A stretch of 64,000 nucleotides of DNA from Sporosarcina sp. FSL K6-1508 (GTDB taxonomy: Bacteria; Bacillota; Bacilli; Bacillales_A; Planococcaceae): the NCBI RefSeq assembly GCF_038007465.1, contig NZ_JBBOXF010000001.1, forward strand, positions 3,049,001 through 3,113,000. Direction: 5' to 3'. A model generated the notes under the pieces. The model saw nothing but the letters and a program-made list of their open reading frames with translations, was not told the DNA's origin and made no database searches. The translations under genes were made by a program, and so were the position numbers. Position 1 is the stretch's first letter. Each line of letters starts with the position of its first letter. This document shows, in pieces, positions 43,380 to 51,685 of the stretch.

Positions 43380-43401
43380 CTGCTATCTCTATAGATAGCA
43401 G
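43380..43401 (+). promoter_or_regulatory. Intercistronic stem-loop after binding-protein gene
   Basis: CTGCTATCT pairs with AGATAGCAG around CTAT, no T-run. Such hairpins protect the binding-protein part of ABC transcripts and raise its level over the permeases. Confidence 0.6.
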
Positions 43402-43452
43402 GAGAATGTGAAGTAGGATGTAATATAGTGCAGATTCAAATACTATAAGATT

Positions 43453-43489
43453 GCCGCATTCGGCGGATGCCAAGGAATTTGAAAAATGC
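43453..43489 (+). repeat. Dispersed repeat, family 2, partial copy
   Basis: GCCGCATTCGGCGGATGCCA then AGGAATTTGAAAA, matching the head of the fuller copy at 48167-48262 (GCCTCCGGCGGATGCCACAG and ATTTTGAA). A stem (AGCTAATAAAAAC / GTTTTTGTTAGCT) follows at about 43489-43525. Confidence 0.5.
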
Positions 43490-43550
43490 AGCTAATAAAA
43501 ACGTGTGCAAGAGTTTTTGTTAGCTGTACTACATATTGGGGGTGCTAGTA

Positions 43551-44411
43551 ATGCGTAATCGTGACCTTTCATTTTGGTTGTTTTTAATGCCAGTGATTTT
43601 GAGCTTAGGGATTGTCATCATTATTCCATTTATATATGGCTTTATTTACTCTTTTACAAATTGGAACGGGATGGTAGCAACTGAATTTATCGGTTTTAAG
43701 AATTACATCACTTTATTTAAAGATGCAGAGTTCAGAGCATCCATTTGGTTTACGACTAAGTTTGCAATTACTTCTGTAATTCTTCTTAACTTTTTAGGGC
43801 TAGGCCTAGCTTTGCTCGTAACACGGAAGATGAAGACAAGTAGTTTTATGCGAACTGTTTTCTTTATGCCAAACTTAATTGGCGGACTCATATTAGGATT
43901 TATTTGGCAGTTTGTTTTCATAAGTGTATTTGGAAGCTTGGGAGATTTGCTTGGGGTTGAGGCATTAACAGGTTGGTTGTCTACGACCGCAACTGGTTTT
44001 TGGGGGCTAGTCATTTTGACATCGTGGCAAATGGCTGGGTACATTATGATTATCTATATTGCTTATTTAGAAAATATACCGAAGGACTTACTTGAAGCTG
44101 CAGAAATTGATGGTGCATCTAGTTATCAGCGTTTTTGGAAAATCACTTTTCCGCTAGTAGCGCCGGCATTTACCGTTAGTATGTTTTTAACACTGTCCAA
44201 TTCATTTCAAATCTATGACCAAAATCTATCATTAACAAATGGTGGACCTTATAACTCCACTCAAATGGTTGCGATGAGCATCGTTAAAGCTGCTTTTACT
44301 GAAAACAAAATGGCTTATGCCCAGACGCAAGCCGTTATTTTCTTTCTCATTATAGCAGCCGTTGCAATCACACAAGTTTACTACAATAAAAAACGGGAGG
44401 TAGAGTTATAA
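43551..44411 (+). CDS. ABC sugar transporter permease 1 (MalF type)
   Basis: A 286-residue membrane protein with six spans. The family EAA loop is seen as YLENIPKDLLEAAEIDGASS then FWKITFPLVAPAF (about 175-205), which docks the ATPase. The N-terminal helix is FWLFLMPVILSLGIVIIIPF. ATG 43551 is preferred over a start five codons earlier because GGGGGTG lies in front of it. It overlaps the next permease gene by one base. Confidence 0.92.
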   Translation: MRNRDLSFWLFLMPVILSLGIVIIIPFIYGFIYSFTNWNGMVATEFIGFKNYITLFKDAEFRASIWFTTKFAITSVILLNFLGLGLALLVTRKMKTSSFMRTVFFMPNLIGGLILGFIWQFVFISVFGSLGDLLGVEALTGWLSTTATGFWGLVILTSWQMAGYIMIIYIAYLENIPKDLLEAAEIDGASSYQRFWKITFPLVAPAFTVSMFLTLSNSFQIYDQNLSLTNGGPYNSTQMVAMSIVKAAFTENKMAYAQTQAVIFFLIIAAVAITQVYYNKKREVEL

Positions 44412-45229
44412 TGAAGCAAAGTAAACGTAATCTGTATATTATTGAGTTTTTTGGCCTCTTGCTTGCTTTGCTATGGCTCTCACCTTTTTACTTAATGCTT
44501 ACCAATGCGTTTAAAACAAAGAGGGAAATTTTCACGGATGTACTTGGATTGCCTAATGAATACACGATGGATAACTTTGTGAAGGCTTTTATTGATTTAG
44601 ATTTTATGAAATCTCTCTTTAACTCTGTAATAATTACCGTTTTAGGAGTAGGAGTTATTATAGTCTTTTCCTCTATGGCAGGTTATGCGTTGGCGCGGAA
44701 TAAGAGTAAACTGAGCGGCATTATCTTTTTAGTATTCGTTGCTGCTATGTTAATTCCGTTCCAATCTGTTATGATTCCCCTTGTTTCGATTTTTGGAAAA
44801 GCTGACATGCTAAATCGTACTGGTCTTATCTTTATGTATTTAGGTTTTGGTTCTAGCCTCTCCATATTTTTATATCATGGCGCAATGACTGGCATATCCA
44901 ATTCAATGGATGAGGCAGCAATTATCGATGGAGCGAATAAATTCCAAGTGTTTTGGAAAATTATTTTTCCGTTATTCAAGCCTATTTCCGTTACAGTAGG
45001 AATATTAAACGTGATTTGGATTTGGAACGATTACTTATTACCGTCTCTAATATTATCGGACTCAAGTGCAACAATCCCAATAAAAATGTTCCTTTTCTTT
45101 GGTCAATACACAAAACAGTGGCATTTAGCATTAGCTGGGTTAACAATCGCTGTTATTCCAGTTATTATTGGGTACTTCTTTGCACAAAAGCAAATTATCG
45201 AAGGGGTATCTGAAGGTGCCGTTAAATAA
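44411..45229 (+). CDS. ABC sugar transporter permease 2 (MalG type)
   Basis: A 272-residue, six-span permease. The EAA loop is GISNSMDEAAIIDGANKFQV then FWKIIFPLFKP (about 158-188); the tail QKQIIEGVSEGAVK is typical of MalG-like proteins. Start ATG overlaps the stop of permease 1 (TAATG), with GGGAGG just upstream. Forms the channel with permease 1. Confidence 0.93.
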   Translation: MKQSKRNLYIIEFFGLLLALLWLSPFYLMLTNAFKTKREIFTDVLGLPNEYTMDNFVKAFIDLDFMKSLFNSVIITVLGVGVIIVFSSMAGYALARNKSKLSGIIFLVFVAAMLIPFQSVMIPLVSIFGKADMLNRTGLIFMYLGFGSSLSIFLYHGAMTGISNSMDEAAIIDGANKFQVFWKIIFPLFKPISVTVGILNVIWIWNDYLLPSLILSDSSATIPIKMFLFFGQYTKQWHLALAGLTIAVIPVIIGYFFAQKQIIEGVSEGAVK

Positions 45230-45249
45230 AACTATAGAGGATGAAGGTA

Positions 45250-46269
45250 ATGTCAGTAACAATTAAAGATGTTGCGGCCCGGGCGAATGTAGCTCCATCT
45301 ACCGTATCACGAGTTATTTCAGATAGTCCGCACATTAGTGAGAAAACGAAACGGAAAGTCCAAAAGGTTATGGATGAAATGGGGTATCATCTAAACTATA
45401 ATGCGCAAATGCTTGCAACACAATCAACAAAGACAATCGGTATTATTATGAAAAACTCTACGGCAGAATTTATGCATAACTCCTTTTTTCCTGAAGTCAT
45501 TAGGGGGATAAGTGCTTTGTGTAGTAAGCATGATTTCAGTATCAGTCTAACTACAGGGGAAACCGAAGAAGAAATCTTTACTGATACTGTGAAGATGGTC
45601 CGTGGAAAAAGAGTAGATGGCATGATTGTCTTATACTCAAAAAAAGATGATAAAGTAGTTCCTTATTTAATTGAATCGGGCATTCCTTTTGTCGTCATCG
45701 GCAAACCTTTAATTGAATCCAGTAAAATCATGTTTGTAGATAATGATAACGTCCAAGCAGCAAAAGAAGCGACAGATTTCTTACTAAACCTTGGACATAA
45801 AAAGCTTGCATTTATTGGTGAAGATGAGCAGTTTGAAGTAAGTGAAGCCAGGTTAAATGGTTTCATTCAAGCAGTAAAAGGGCAAGGATTGACTGTTTCA
45901 GAGGGGTATATCAAGAATATACAATTTGATCCTCTCCACGGAAAAAAAATCGTCACTGAATTAATGAACTTAGCTGAACCGCCTACTGCATTAGTTGTCT
46001 CGGATGACTTAAATGCATTAATTGTGCTGACTGCTTTAAGTGAGAAAAATATCAAAGTACCGGACGATATGAGTATGATTGTCTTTAATAATTCAGTCAT
46101 ATCAAAAGTAGCCAATCCACCTTTAACGACTGTAGATACACAAATATTCCAATTGGGGTATGAATCGGCGAACTGCTTGATCGAGCTGGTGAAAGATCCG
46201 CAAATGTTTAAAAAAAGTGTCATCATACCAACTGTTATTGTGGAAAGAAATTCTTGTTTACCCTTGTAA
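45250..46269 (+). CDS. LacI-family transcriptional regulator
   Basis: A 339-residue repressor. The N-terminal helix-turn-helix and hinge are VTIKDVAARANVAPSTVSRV and MGYHLNYNAQMLATQ; the rest is a periplasmic-binding-like ligand domain (IGIIMKNSTAE, VDGMIVLYSKK, FIGEDEQFEVSEARLNGFI). ATG 45250 gives a correct spacing from AGAGG. It sits inside the operon after the permeases; three copies of a TGCAACCGG palindrome (41954, 42021, 46300) flank the operon head and the next gene, so it is probably autoregulating the locus. The inducer should be the imported sugar. Confidence 0.9.
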   Translation: MSVTIKDVAARANVAPSTVSRVISDSPHISEKTKRKVQKVMDEMGYHLNYNAQMLATQSTKTIGIIMKNSTAEFMHNSFFPEVIRGISALCSKHDFSISLTTGETEEEIFTDTVKMVRGKRVDGMIVLYSKKDDKVVPYLIESGIPFVVIGKPLIESSKIMFVDNDNVQAAKEATDFLLNLGHKKLAFIGEDEQFEVSEARLNGFIQAVKGQGLTVSEGYIKNIQFDPLHGKKIVTELMNLAEPPTALVVSDDLNALIVLTALSEKNIKVPDDMSMIVFNNSVISKVANPPLTTVDTQIFQLGYESANCLIELVKDPQMFKKSVIIPTVIVERNSCLPL

Positions 46270-46299
46270 TTAAGGAGAATGCGTAATCCCAAGCATTGG

Positions 46300-46313
46300 T
46301 GCAACCGGTTGCT
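46300..46313 (+). promoter_or_regulatory. Operator O3 (LacI-type palindrome)
   Basis: TGCAACCGGTTGCT, the most symmetric of three sites (core GCAACCGGTTGC). It lies between the LacI gene and the ThuA-like gene, 41 bases before the latter, so the downstream genes may have their own controlled promoter. Confidence 0.65.
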
Positions 46314-46353
46314 TGAATTCATGCAACAGATTATTTCGAAGGAGGAACTATTC

Positions 46354-47079
46354 ATGAACATCGTCGTATGGAATGAAAATCGTCATGAACAAAAAAATCC
46401 AGTTGTCTCGACTATTTATCCAAAAGGTATCCATGGGGCCATTGCTGATTTTTTACAACAAGACGCTAACAATGTAAAAACAGCCATACTAGATGAACCG
46501 GAACATGGTTTAACGCAAGAGGTTTTGGATGAAACCGATGTACTTGTCTGGTGGGGACATCTTGCGCATGATGAGGTACAAGATGAGATAGTAGAAAGGG
46601 TCAAGAAGCGTATATTAGATGGCATGGGGTTGATAGTCTTGCATTCTGCTCATTTTTCTAAGGTATTCAAGACGTTGATGGGGACAACTTGTGATCTTAA
46701 ATGGCGTGAAGCGGATGAGAAAGAACGATTATGGGTTGTTGATCCGAGCCATCCGATTACAGAGGGTATCGGAGAATATATCGAACTTGAAAAAGAAGAA
46801 ATGTACGGGGAGTATTTTGATATCCCTGTACCTGATGAGTTGGTGTTTGTCAGTTGGTTTGAAGGTGGAGAAGTTTTTCGAAGTGGCGCAACATTTAAGC
46901 GTGGAAAAGGGAAGATATTCTATTTTCGTCCAGGACATGAAACGTACCCGACGTATCACAATCAAGATGTACAAACGGTCATTCGCAACGCAGTGAAGTG
47001 GGCTTCAAACTCTAATTCGCCTACACCGATGTATGGCAATGCAAAGCCGCTAGAGAAGATTGCTAATCATAACGAATGA
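46354..47079 (+). CDS. ThuA-domain protein
   Basis: A 241-residue cytosolic protein with the glutamine-amidotransferase-like ThuA fold (trehalose utilisation). Marks: VVWNENRHEQKNPVVSTIYP, DVLVWWGHLAHDEV, GLIVLHSAHFSKVFKTLMGT (position of the nucleophile elbow, Ser/His rather than Cys) and YFRPGHETYPTYHN at the C-terminus. ATG 46354 follows AAGGAGG by eight bases. ThuA often travels with Gfo/Idh dehydrogenases that oxidise sugars at C3, as here. Likely acts in the same ketosugar route (inference). Confidence 0.88.
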   Translation: MNIVVWNENRHEQKNPVVSTIYPKGIHGAIADFLQQDANNVKTAILDEPEHGLTQEVLDETDVLVWWGHLAHDEVQDEIVERVKKRILDGMGLIVLHSAHFSKVFKTLMGTTCDLKWREADEKERLWVVDPSHPITEGIGEYIELEKEEMYGEYFDIPVPDELVFVSWFEGGEVFRSGATFKRGKGKIFYFRPGHETYPTYHNQDVQTVIRNAVKWASNSNSPTPMYGNAKPLEKIANHNE

Positions 47080-47099
47080 CACCAAGAGGAGTGGAATAA

Positions 47100-48125
47100 A
47101 TGTCGAAATTACGAGTTGCAGTTATTGGCTGTGGAAGTATTGCTAGGTATAGACATTTAGGAGAGTACGCGAATCATTCGGCAGTCGACATTGTTGCGGT
47201 CTGTGACATTGTTGAAAAAAGAGCACAAAAAACGGCACAGCAATACGGTGCAAAGGCTTATACGGATTATAAAAATTTGCTTGAAGTCGAAAAAATAGAT
47301 GCAGTTAGTGTTTGTTTACCGAACTATTTACATGCACCTGTGTCGATTGCAGCTTTAGAGGCAGGCTGTCACGTCCTATGTGAAAAACCAATGGCAACGT
47401 CAAAAGAAGAAGCACTAGAGATGATTAATGCAGCAAAAAGTCATGATAAAAAGCTAATGATAGCGCATAATCAACGTTTTGTACCATCACATACAAAGGC
47501 GAGAGCGTTAATAGCTAGTGGTGAAGTAGGTAAAATTTATAGCTTCAGAACGGCTTTTGGACATGGCGGACCTGAAGGCTGGAGTATTGACGGTAAAGAC
47601 AGTTGGTTCTTCAATAAAGAGCAAGCTTTTATTGGAGCGATGGGGGATCTTGGCGTACATAAAGCTGATTTGCTCCGCTACTTACTTGGCGAAGAGTTTG
47701 TCGAAGTAGCTGGTTTTATTGAAACAAGCGCAAAAGAAAATACAGATGTTGATGATAATGCAGTTTGTATTTTAAAATCTGAAAGCGGTGTGATTGGCAC
47801 ACTTGCAGCTAGTTGGGCTTATACAGCAAAAGAAGATAATTCCACGATTATTTATGGTGACCATGCTACATTGCGTTTAGAAGACAATCCTAACTATTCG
47901 TTAATTGTTCAATATAAAAATGGTGAAACCGTTAACTACGAATTAGGTGGCATTCAGTCTAATGCCGAAGGCGGTCAAACCACCACGCATATAATCGATC
48001 ATTTTGTTGAGTCGATTGTTCAAGATACTGAGCCATTGATTAATGGTGTGGAAGGCATGAAGTCATTAGAAGTAATTCTAGCAGCTTTGGAATCAATGGA
48101 AACAAAACAATTCACCAGAATTTAA
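47100..48125 (+). CDS. Gfo/Idh/MocA family oxidoreductase
   Basis: A 341-residue NAD(P)-dependent dehydrogenase. VAVIGCGSIARYRHLGEYAN holds the nucleotide loop GxGxxA; the EKP motif is CHVLCEKPMATSKEEALEM; the catalytic part is GAMGDLGVHKADLLRYLLGE (Asp and His). SD AGAGGAG precedes ATG. It directly follows the ThuA-like gene, a pairing like ThuB-ThuA, so oxidation of an imported disaccharide or its monosaccharide is a reasonable guess. A 18-bp hairpin follows its stop. Confidence 0.92.
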   Translation: MSKLRVAVIGCGSIARYRHLGEYANHSAVDIVAVCDIVEKRAQKTAQQYGAKAYTDYKNLLEVEKIDAVSVCLPNYLHAPVSIAALEAGCHVLCEKPMATSKEEALEMINAAKSHDKKLMIAHNQRFVPSHTKARALIASGEVGKIYSFRTAFGHGGPEGWSIDGKDSWFFNKEQAFIGAMGDLGVHKADLLRYLLGEEFVEVAGFIETSAKENTDVDDNAVCILKSESGVIGTLAASWAYTAKEDNSTIIYGDHATLRLEDNPNYSLIVQYKNGETVNYELGGIQSNAEGGQTTTHIIDHFVESIVQDTEPLINGVEGMKSLEVILAALESMETKQFTRI

Positions 48126-48166
48126 CTTGATTCAGCAGGGTCAAGACTCCTACTGAATCAAGTTAA
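48122..48166 (+). promoter_or_regulatory. Intercistronic hairpin
   Basis: TTAACTTGATTCAG.AGG (from 48122) pairs with CCT.CTGAATCAAGTTAA (to 48166), one mismatch, no T-run. It begins at the stop of the oxidoreductase gene and may stabilise the upstream RNA. Confidence 0.5.
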
Positions 48167-48262
48167 AGCCTCCGGCGGATGCCACAGATTTTGAAGGGAG
48201 AGAATTGAGCAAGCTCAATTCAAAATCTGGGCACAAATACGCCGGGGCGTATTTGATTTAAA
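48167..48262 (+). repeat. Dispersed repeat, family 2, full copy
   Basis: GCCTCCGGCGGATGCCACAG, a stem CAGATTTTGAA / TTCAAAATCTG with inner ATTGAGC / GCTCAAT, then AAATACGCC / GGCGTATTT. A matching head occurs at 43453. From memory, similar blocks are common between genes in Lysinibacillus and Sporosarcina genomes. Confidence 0.6.
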
Positions 48263-48290
48263 ACAAAGATAACCATTGGAGGTAATATTC

Positions 48291-49259
48291 ATGAAACTAG
48301 GCGTATTTGCAGTTTTATTTTCACAAAAGCCATTTGAAGAAATGCTGGACTATGTAAAAGATGCCGGTTTACAAGCAATAGAAATTGGAACAGGTGGAAA
48401 TCCAGGGGATGTCCATTGCAATGTAGATGAACTACTTGAAAGTGAGGAGAAACGGAAGATCTATCTGGATAAAATTCAATCGCGCGGACTAACGATTAGT
48501 GCATTCAGCTGTCATGACAATCCAGTTTCGCCAAATAAACAAATCGCACAAAACGCACATGACACATTCGTGAAAACTGTTAAATTGGCACAGTTATTAA
48601 AAGTGCCTGTTGTGAACACATTTTCAGGAACACCAGGATCTCATGAAGGGTCAAAACATTCCAACTGGCCAGTATCTCCGTGGCCAACAGAGTACTCGGA
48701 CATTTATAACTGGCAATGGGAACAAAAACTCATTCCTTACTGGAAAGAGCAAGGGAAATTTGCAGAAGATCATGGCGTTAAAATTGGAATCGAACTTCAT
48801 GGAGGTTTTTCAGTACATACACCATTTACGCTGTTGAAATTAAGAGAAGCAACCTCACCGGCTATCGGAGCCAATTTGGATCCAAGTCATCTCTGGTGGC
48901 AGGGGATTGACCCGGTCGCGGCGATCAAGATTTTAGGAAAAGAAAATGCCATTCACCATTTCCATGCCAAAGATACATTCATTGACCAGGACAATGTGAA
49001 TATGCATGGTTTAACAGACATGCAGCCATACGGAGATTTGCAAACACGCGCATGGACATTTAGATCTGTCGGCTGTGGGCATAGTATCCAAGAATGGTCC
49101 GATATGATGAGTGCTTTACGCACCTATGGCTATGATTATGTCGTAAGTATCGAACATGAAGATCCGTTAATGTCGGTTGTTGAAGGATTTTCACGTGCAG
49201 TGACAAATTTGAAATCTGTAATGATTAAGGATCAACCAGCAGATATATGGTGGGTGTAA
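48291..49259 (+). CDS. Sugar phosphate isomerase/epimerase (TIM barrel)
   Basis: A 322-residue xylose-isomerase-like TIM-barrel protein. Metal ligands are suggested by GVKIGIELHGGF (Glu), NLDPSHLWWQGIDP (Asp and His), HHFHAKDTF (His) and VSIEHEDPLM (Glu), the usual order for AP_endonuc_2 proteins. ATG 48291 follows GGAGG by eight bases. It lies among Gfo/Idh genes; such pairs often act on inosose- or ketosugar-type intermediates. Substrate unknown. Confidence 0.9.
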   Translation: MKLGVFAVLFSQKPFEEMLDYVKDAGLQAIEIGTGGNPGDVHCNVDELLESEEKRKIYLDKIQSRGLTISAFSCHDNPVSPNKQIAQNAHDTFVKTVKLAQLLKVPVVNTFSGTPGSHEGSKHSNWPVSPWPTEYSDIYNWQWEQKLIPYWKEQGKFAEDHGVKIGIELHGGFSVHTPFTLLKLREATSPAIGANLDPSHLWWQGIDPVAAIKILGKENAIHHFHAKDTFIDQDNVNMHGLTDMQPYGDLQTRAWTFRSVGCGHSIQEWSDMMSALRTYGYDYVVSIEHEDPLMSVVEGFSRAVTNLKSVMIKDQPADIWWV

Positions 49260-49342
49260 GAAATGAAAAAGTTGTGCTGTATGAGATAGCTATTCATGCA
49301 CACAACTTTTTTACGGTTAAAAGCGACTGAAGTAAAGTATAC

Positions 49343-49420
49343 CTTTGAATCCGTTTCGGCGCTTAGGGGATATCATTCACCAAAAACCTGACCGCTGTTC
49401 ATTGTTAGATGCCTACTCTC
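49343..49420 (-). repeat. Dispersed hairpin repeat, family 1 copy C (decayed)
   Basis: Read on the minus strand it shares AGCGGTCAGG, ATCCCCT, GCCGAA and CGGATTCAA in order with copy A (1775-1896), but has lost its left part. It fills the 223-base gap before the next Gfo/Idh gene. Confidence 0.55.
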
Positions 49421-49482
49421 AATTTATATAAAATGTTGAAGAATAAATTGCAGATAATCTAAAATAGAAAAGAGTGTTCTAT

Positions 49483-50523
49483 ATGAAAGTATTAAGAGTG
49501 GGAATCATTGGTGCTGGAGCAATTGCAAGAGATGTACATATCCCTAGTTATTTGAATAACGAGAATAAGGTGGAGGTAGTTGCTATCGCTGATGTCGTAG
49601 CTGAACGTGCTCAAGAAGCTGCAGAGATATTTAATATCCCACATGCTTTTTCTTCATACACGGAAATGCTAGAAAACGTTAAACTAGATGCAGTTAGCGT
49701 TTGTGTACCAAATAAATTTCATGCGGAAGCTACGATTGCTGCGCTCGAGGCAGGTTGTCATGTGTTGTGTGAAAAACCACCGGCAATTACTGTGGAAGAA
49801 GCGCAATTGATGGCAAAAGTAGCTAGCATGTCTGGAAAAATTTTAACGTATGGGTTTCACTATCGCTATCGACCTGAAGTAGAAATTACAAAATCGTTTA
49901 TTGATGCGGGAGAAATGGGCGATATTTACGCTGCCCGCGTTCATGCTATTCGTAGGAGAGGTATTCCAGGGTGGGGTGTATTTACGAATAAGGAATTACA
50001 AGGAGGAGGTCCGTTAATCGATATTGGTGTTCATATGCTAGATAGCGCTCTCTACCTGATGGGCTACCCAGAGCCTGAAGTTGTGTTGGGGAAAATCCAC
50101 CAACAAATTGGTCATAAAAAAGGAGTAGGGCTATTTGGTGAGTGGGACTTTGAAAACTATACAGTAGAAGATATGGCTGTAGGTATGGTGACATTTAAAA
50201 ATGGAGCCACTTTAACTTTGGAAGCTGCTTTTGCCGCAAATGTTGAAAAAGATGAAACGATGCAGGTTTCCTTGATGGGGAATAAAGGGGGAGCTGATAT
50301 TTTCCCTTTGAAAATTTATCAAGAGAAATACAACACATTAATCGATAGTACTCCTGCTTATCTACCAGAAGTAAATGGCCATCAACTTGAAATCAATCAA
50401 TTTGTAGCATGCTGTTTGGAGGGTAAGACCCCATTAAGCACGCCAGAACAAGGCCTTATCATTCAAAAAATCGTGAATGCTATTTATGAATCTGCGGAAA
50501 CTGGGATAGCGATACAGTTTTGA
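49483..50523 (+). CDS. Gfo/Idh/MocA family oxidoreductase
   Basis: A 346-residue dehydrogenase. Nucleotide loop VGIIGAGAIARDVHIPSY; EKP motif HVLCEKPPAITVEEAQLM; catalytic region GGPLIDIGVHMLDSALYLMG. Very like the 47100 gene in the first 130 residues, so probably a paralogue. ATG 49483 is preferred to GTG 49474; the SD is weak (AAGAG). It ends before a strong bidirectional terminator. Confidence 0.92.
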   Translation: MKVLRVGIIGAGAIARDVHIPSYLNNENKVEVVAIADVVAERAQEAAEIFNIPHAFSSYTEMLENVKLDAVSVCVPNKFHAEATIAALEAGCHVLCEKPPAITVEEAQLMAKVASMSGKILTYGFHYRYRPEVEITKSFIDAGEMGDIYAARVHAIRRRGIPGWGVFTNKELQGGGPLIDIGVHMLDSALYLMGYPEPEVVLGKIHQQIGHKKGVGLFGEWDFENYTVEDMAVGMVTFKNGATLTLEAAFAANVEKDETMQVSLMGNKGGADIFPLKIYQEKYNTLIDSTPAYLPEVNGHQLEINQFVACCLEGKTPLSTPEQGLIIQKIVNAIYESAETGIAIQF

Positions 50524-50546
50524 TGAACTATTCAAGAGATTTAAAC

Positions 50547-50597
50547 CAAAAAGGCTGTGTAGTATGAATGTCCAATTCATACTACACAGCCTTTTTT
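50547..50597. terminator. Strong bidirectional terminator
   Basis: AAAAAGGCTGTGTAGTATGA plus AT pairs with ATTCATACTACACAGCCTTTTT; it separates two convergent Gfo/Idh genes and overlaps the stop of the minus-strand one. Confidence 0.9.
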
Positions 50598-51537
50598 ATA
50601 AAGTAAGAATTTTTGTCACACTACGAGAAATTTCATGTGTATTGATTGTAGATTCTAGTTGTTTATTTTTTACGCATTTTATAAACTCTTCAACTTCATA
50701 GTACATCGAATCAAATTCATGTTTAATAGAAATATCCTCAGTTTGACCGTCTTTGTATTTGATAGTAATTTGTTTCGGATCACTGATTTTATCTATTTCG
50801 ATGACACCATTCTCACCCTGTATTTCATTGGCAGAATGTGAATCAGAAATTTTTGAGTACATAATAACGGCTTCAAATTCACTGTAATTTAAGATCATAC
50901 TTCCTTGGCCATCTGCACCAGTGGATAATAAATAAGTGTTTTTGAGTACAGATTTCGGTTCGCCGACTAGATGAATAATAGGTGCGATACAATAAACACC
51001 TAAGTCTGTTTTTGCGCCATTACCCAGTTCGGGTTTAAAGGCATTTTCAATAATACCTGCTTTGTAGTTATCGTAGCGGGAAGAATATTGATTGTAATGA
51101 AATACGAATCGACGGAGTGGACCAATCTTAGCTAGGTTCTCTTTCAGGTTTAGAAATGTAGGTGTAACTGTGGATTTCATAGCTTCCATATAGGTGGTTT
51201 GATATTCTTTAGATGCGTTAATTACTTGATCCATTTCATGTAATGACGTCACTGCAGGTTTTTCGCAAAGAACATGAATATGATTCTTCATTGCTGAAAT
51301 ACTTTGTTCTGCATGAAACGCATTTGGCGATGCAATATAAACGGCTTCTATATCACCGCTTTGAAACATTTCTATCATATTTGTATACACATTTTTGACC
51401 TTATGTTTCTCTGCAAACTCTCTTCCAGTTTCTTCAGTTCTTGAATAGACTGCCCCAATACTAAACTCGGGATGTTCTTTAGCTGCTTTAATAAATCGAT
51501 CTGTAATCCAATTCGTTCCGATAATTCCAAACTTCAT
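50596..51537 (-). CDS. Gfo/Idh/MocA family oxidoreductase
   Basis: A 313-residue dehydrogenase. FGIIGTNWITDRFIKAA replaces the usual GxGxxG with GTNWIT, a variant common in one subgroup; EKP motif HVLCEKPAVTSLHEM; catalytic region GAKTDLGVYCIAPIIHLVGE. ATG 51537 is chosen because the longer frame (to 51735) has no SD and would overlap galM. It is the last gene on the minus strand after galM, 150 bases away, and may be co-regulated with the gal genes. Confidence 0.9.
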   Translation of the reverse strand: MKFGIIGTNWITDRFIKAAKEHPEFSIGAVYSRTEETGREFAEKHKVKNVYTNMIEMFQSGDIEAVYIASPNAFHAEQSISAMKNHIHVLCEKPAVTSLHEMDQVINASKEYQTTYMEAMKSTVTPTFLNLKENLAKIGPLRRFVFHYNQYSSRYDNYKAGIIENAFKPELGNGAKTDLGVYCIAPIIHLVGEPKSVLKNTYLLSTGADGQGSMILNYSEFEAVIMYSKISDSHSANEIQGENGVIEIDKISDPKQITIKYKDGQTEDISIKHEFDSMYYEVEEFIKCVKNKQLESTINTHEISRSVTKILTL

Positions 51538-51685
51538 AGTAAGAGCCCCTTTAGTTATATATGTTGAAATAAAGAATCCTATTGAATTCGTTACACCTTG
51601 AATAGCGTCTTCGCTCTGTTTATAAAGGTGTTCATTTATTCTATATATAGTCAATAATAAGTAGTCCCTGTCGTATAGAGTAAAT

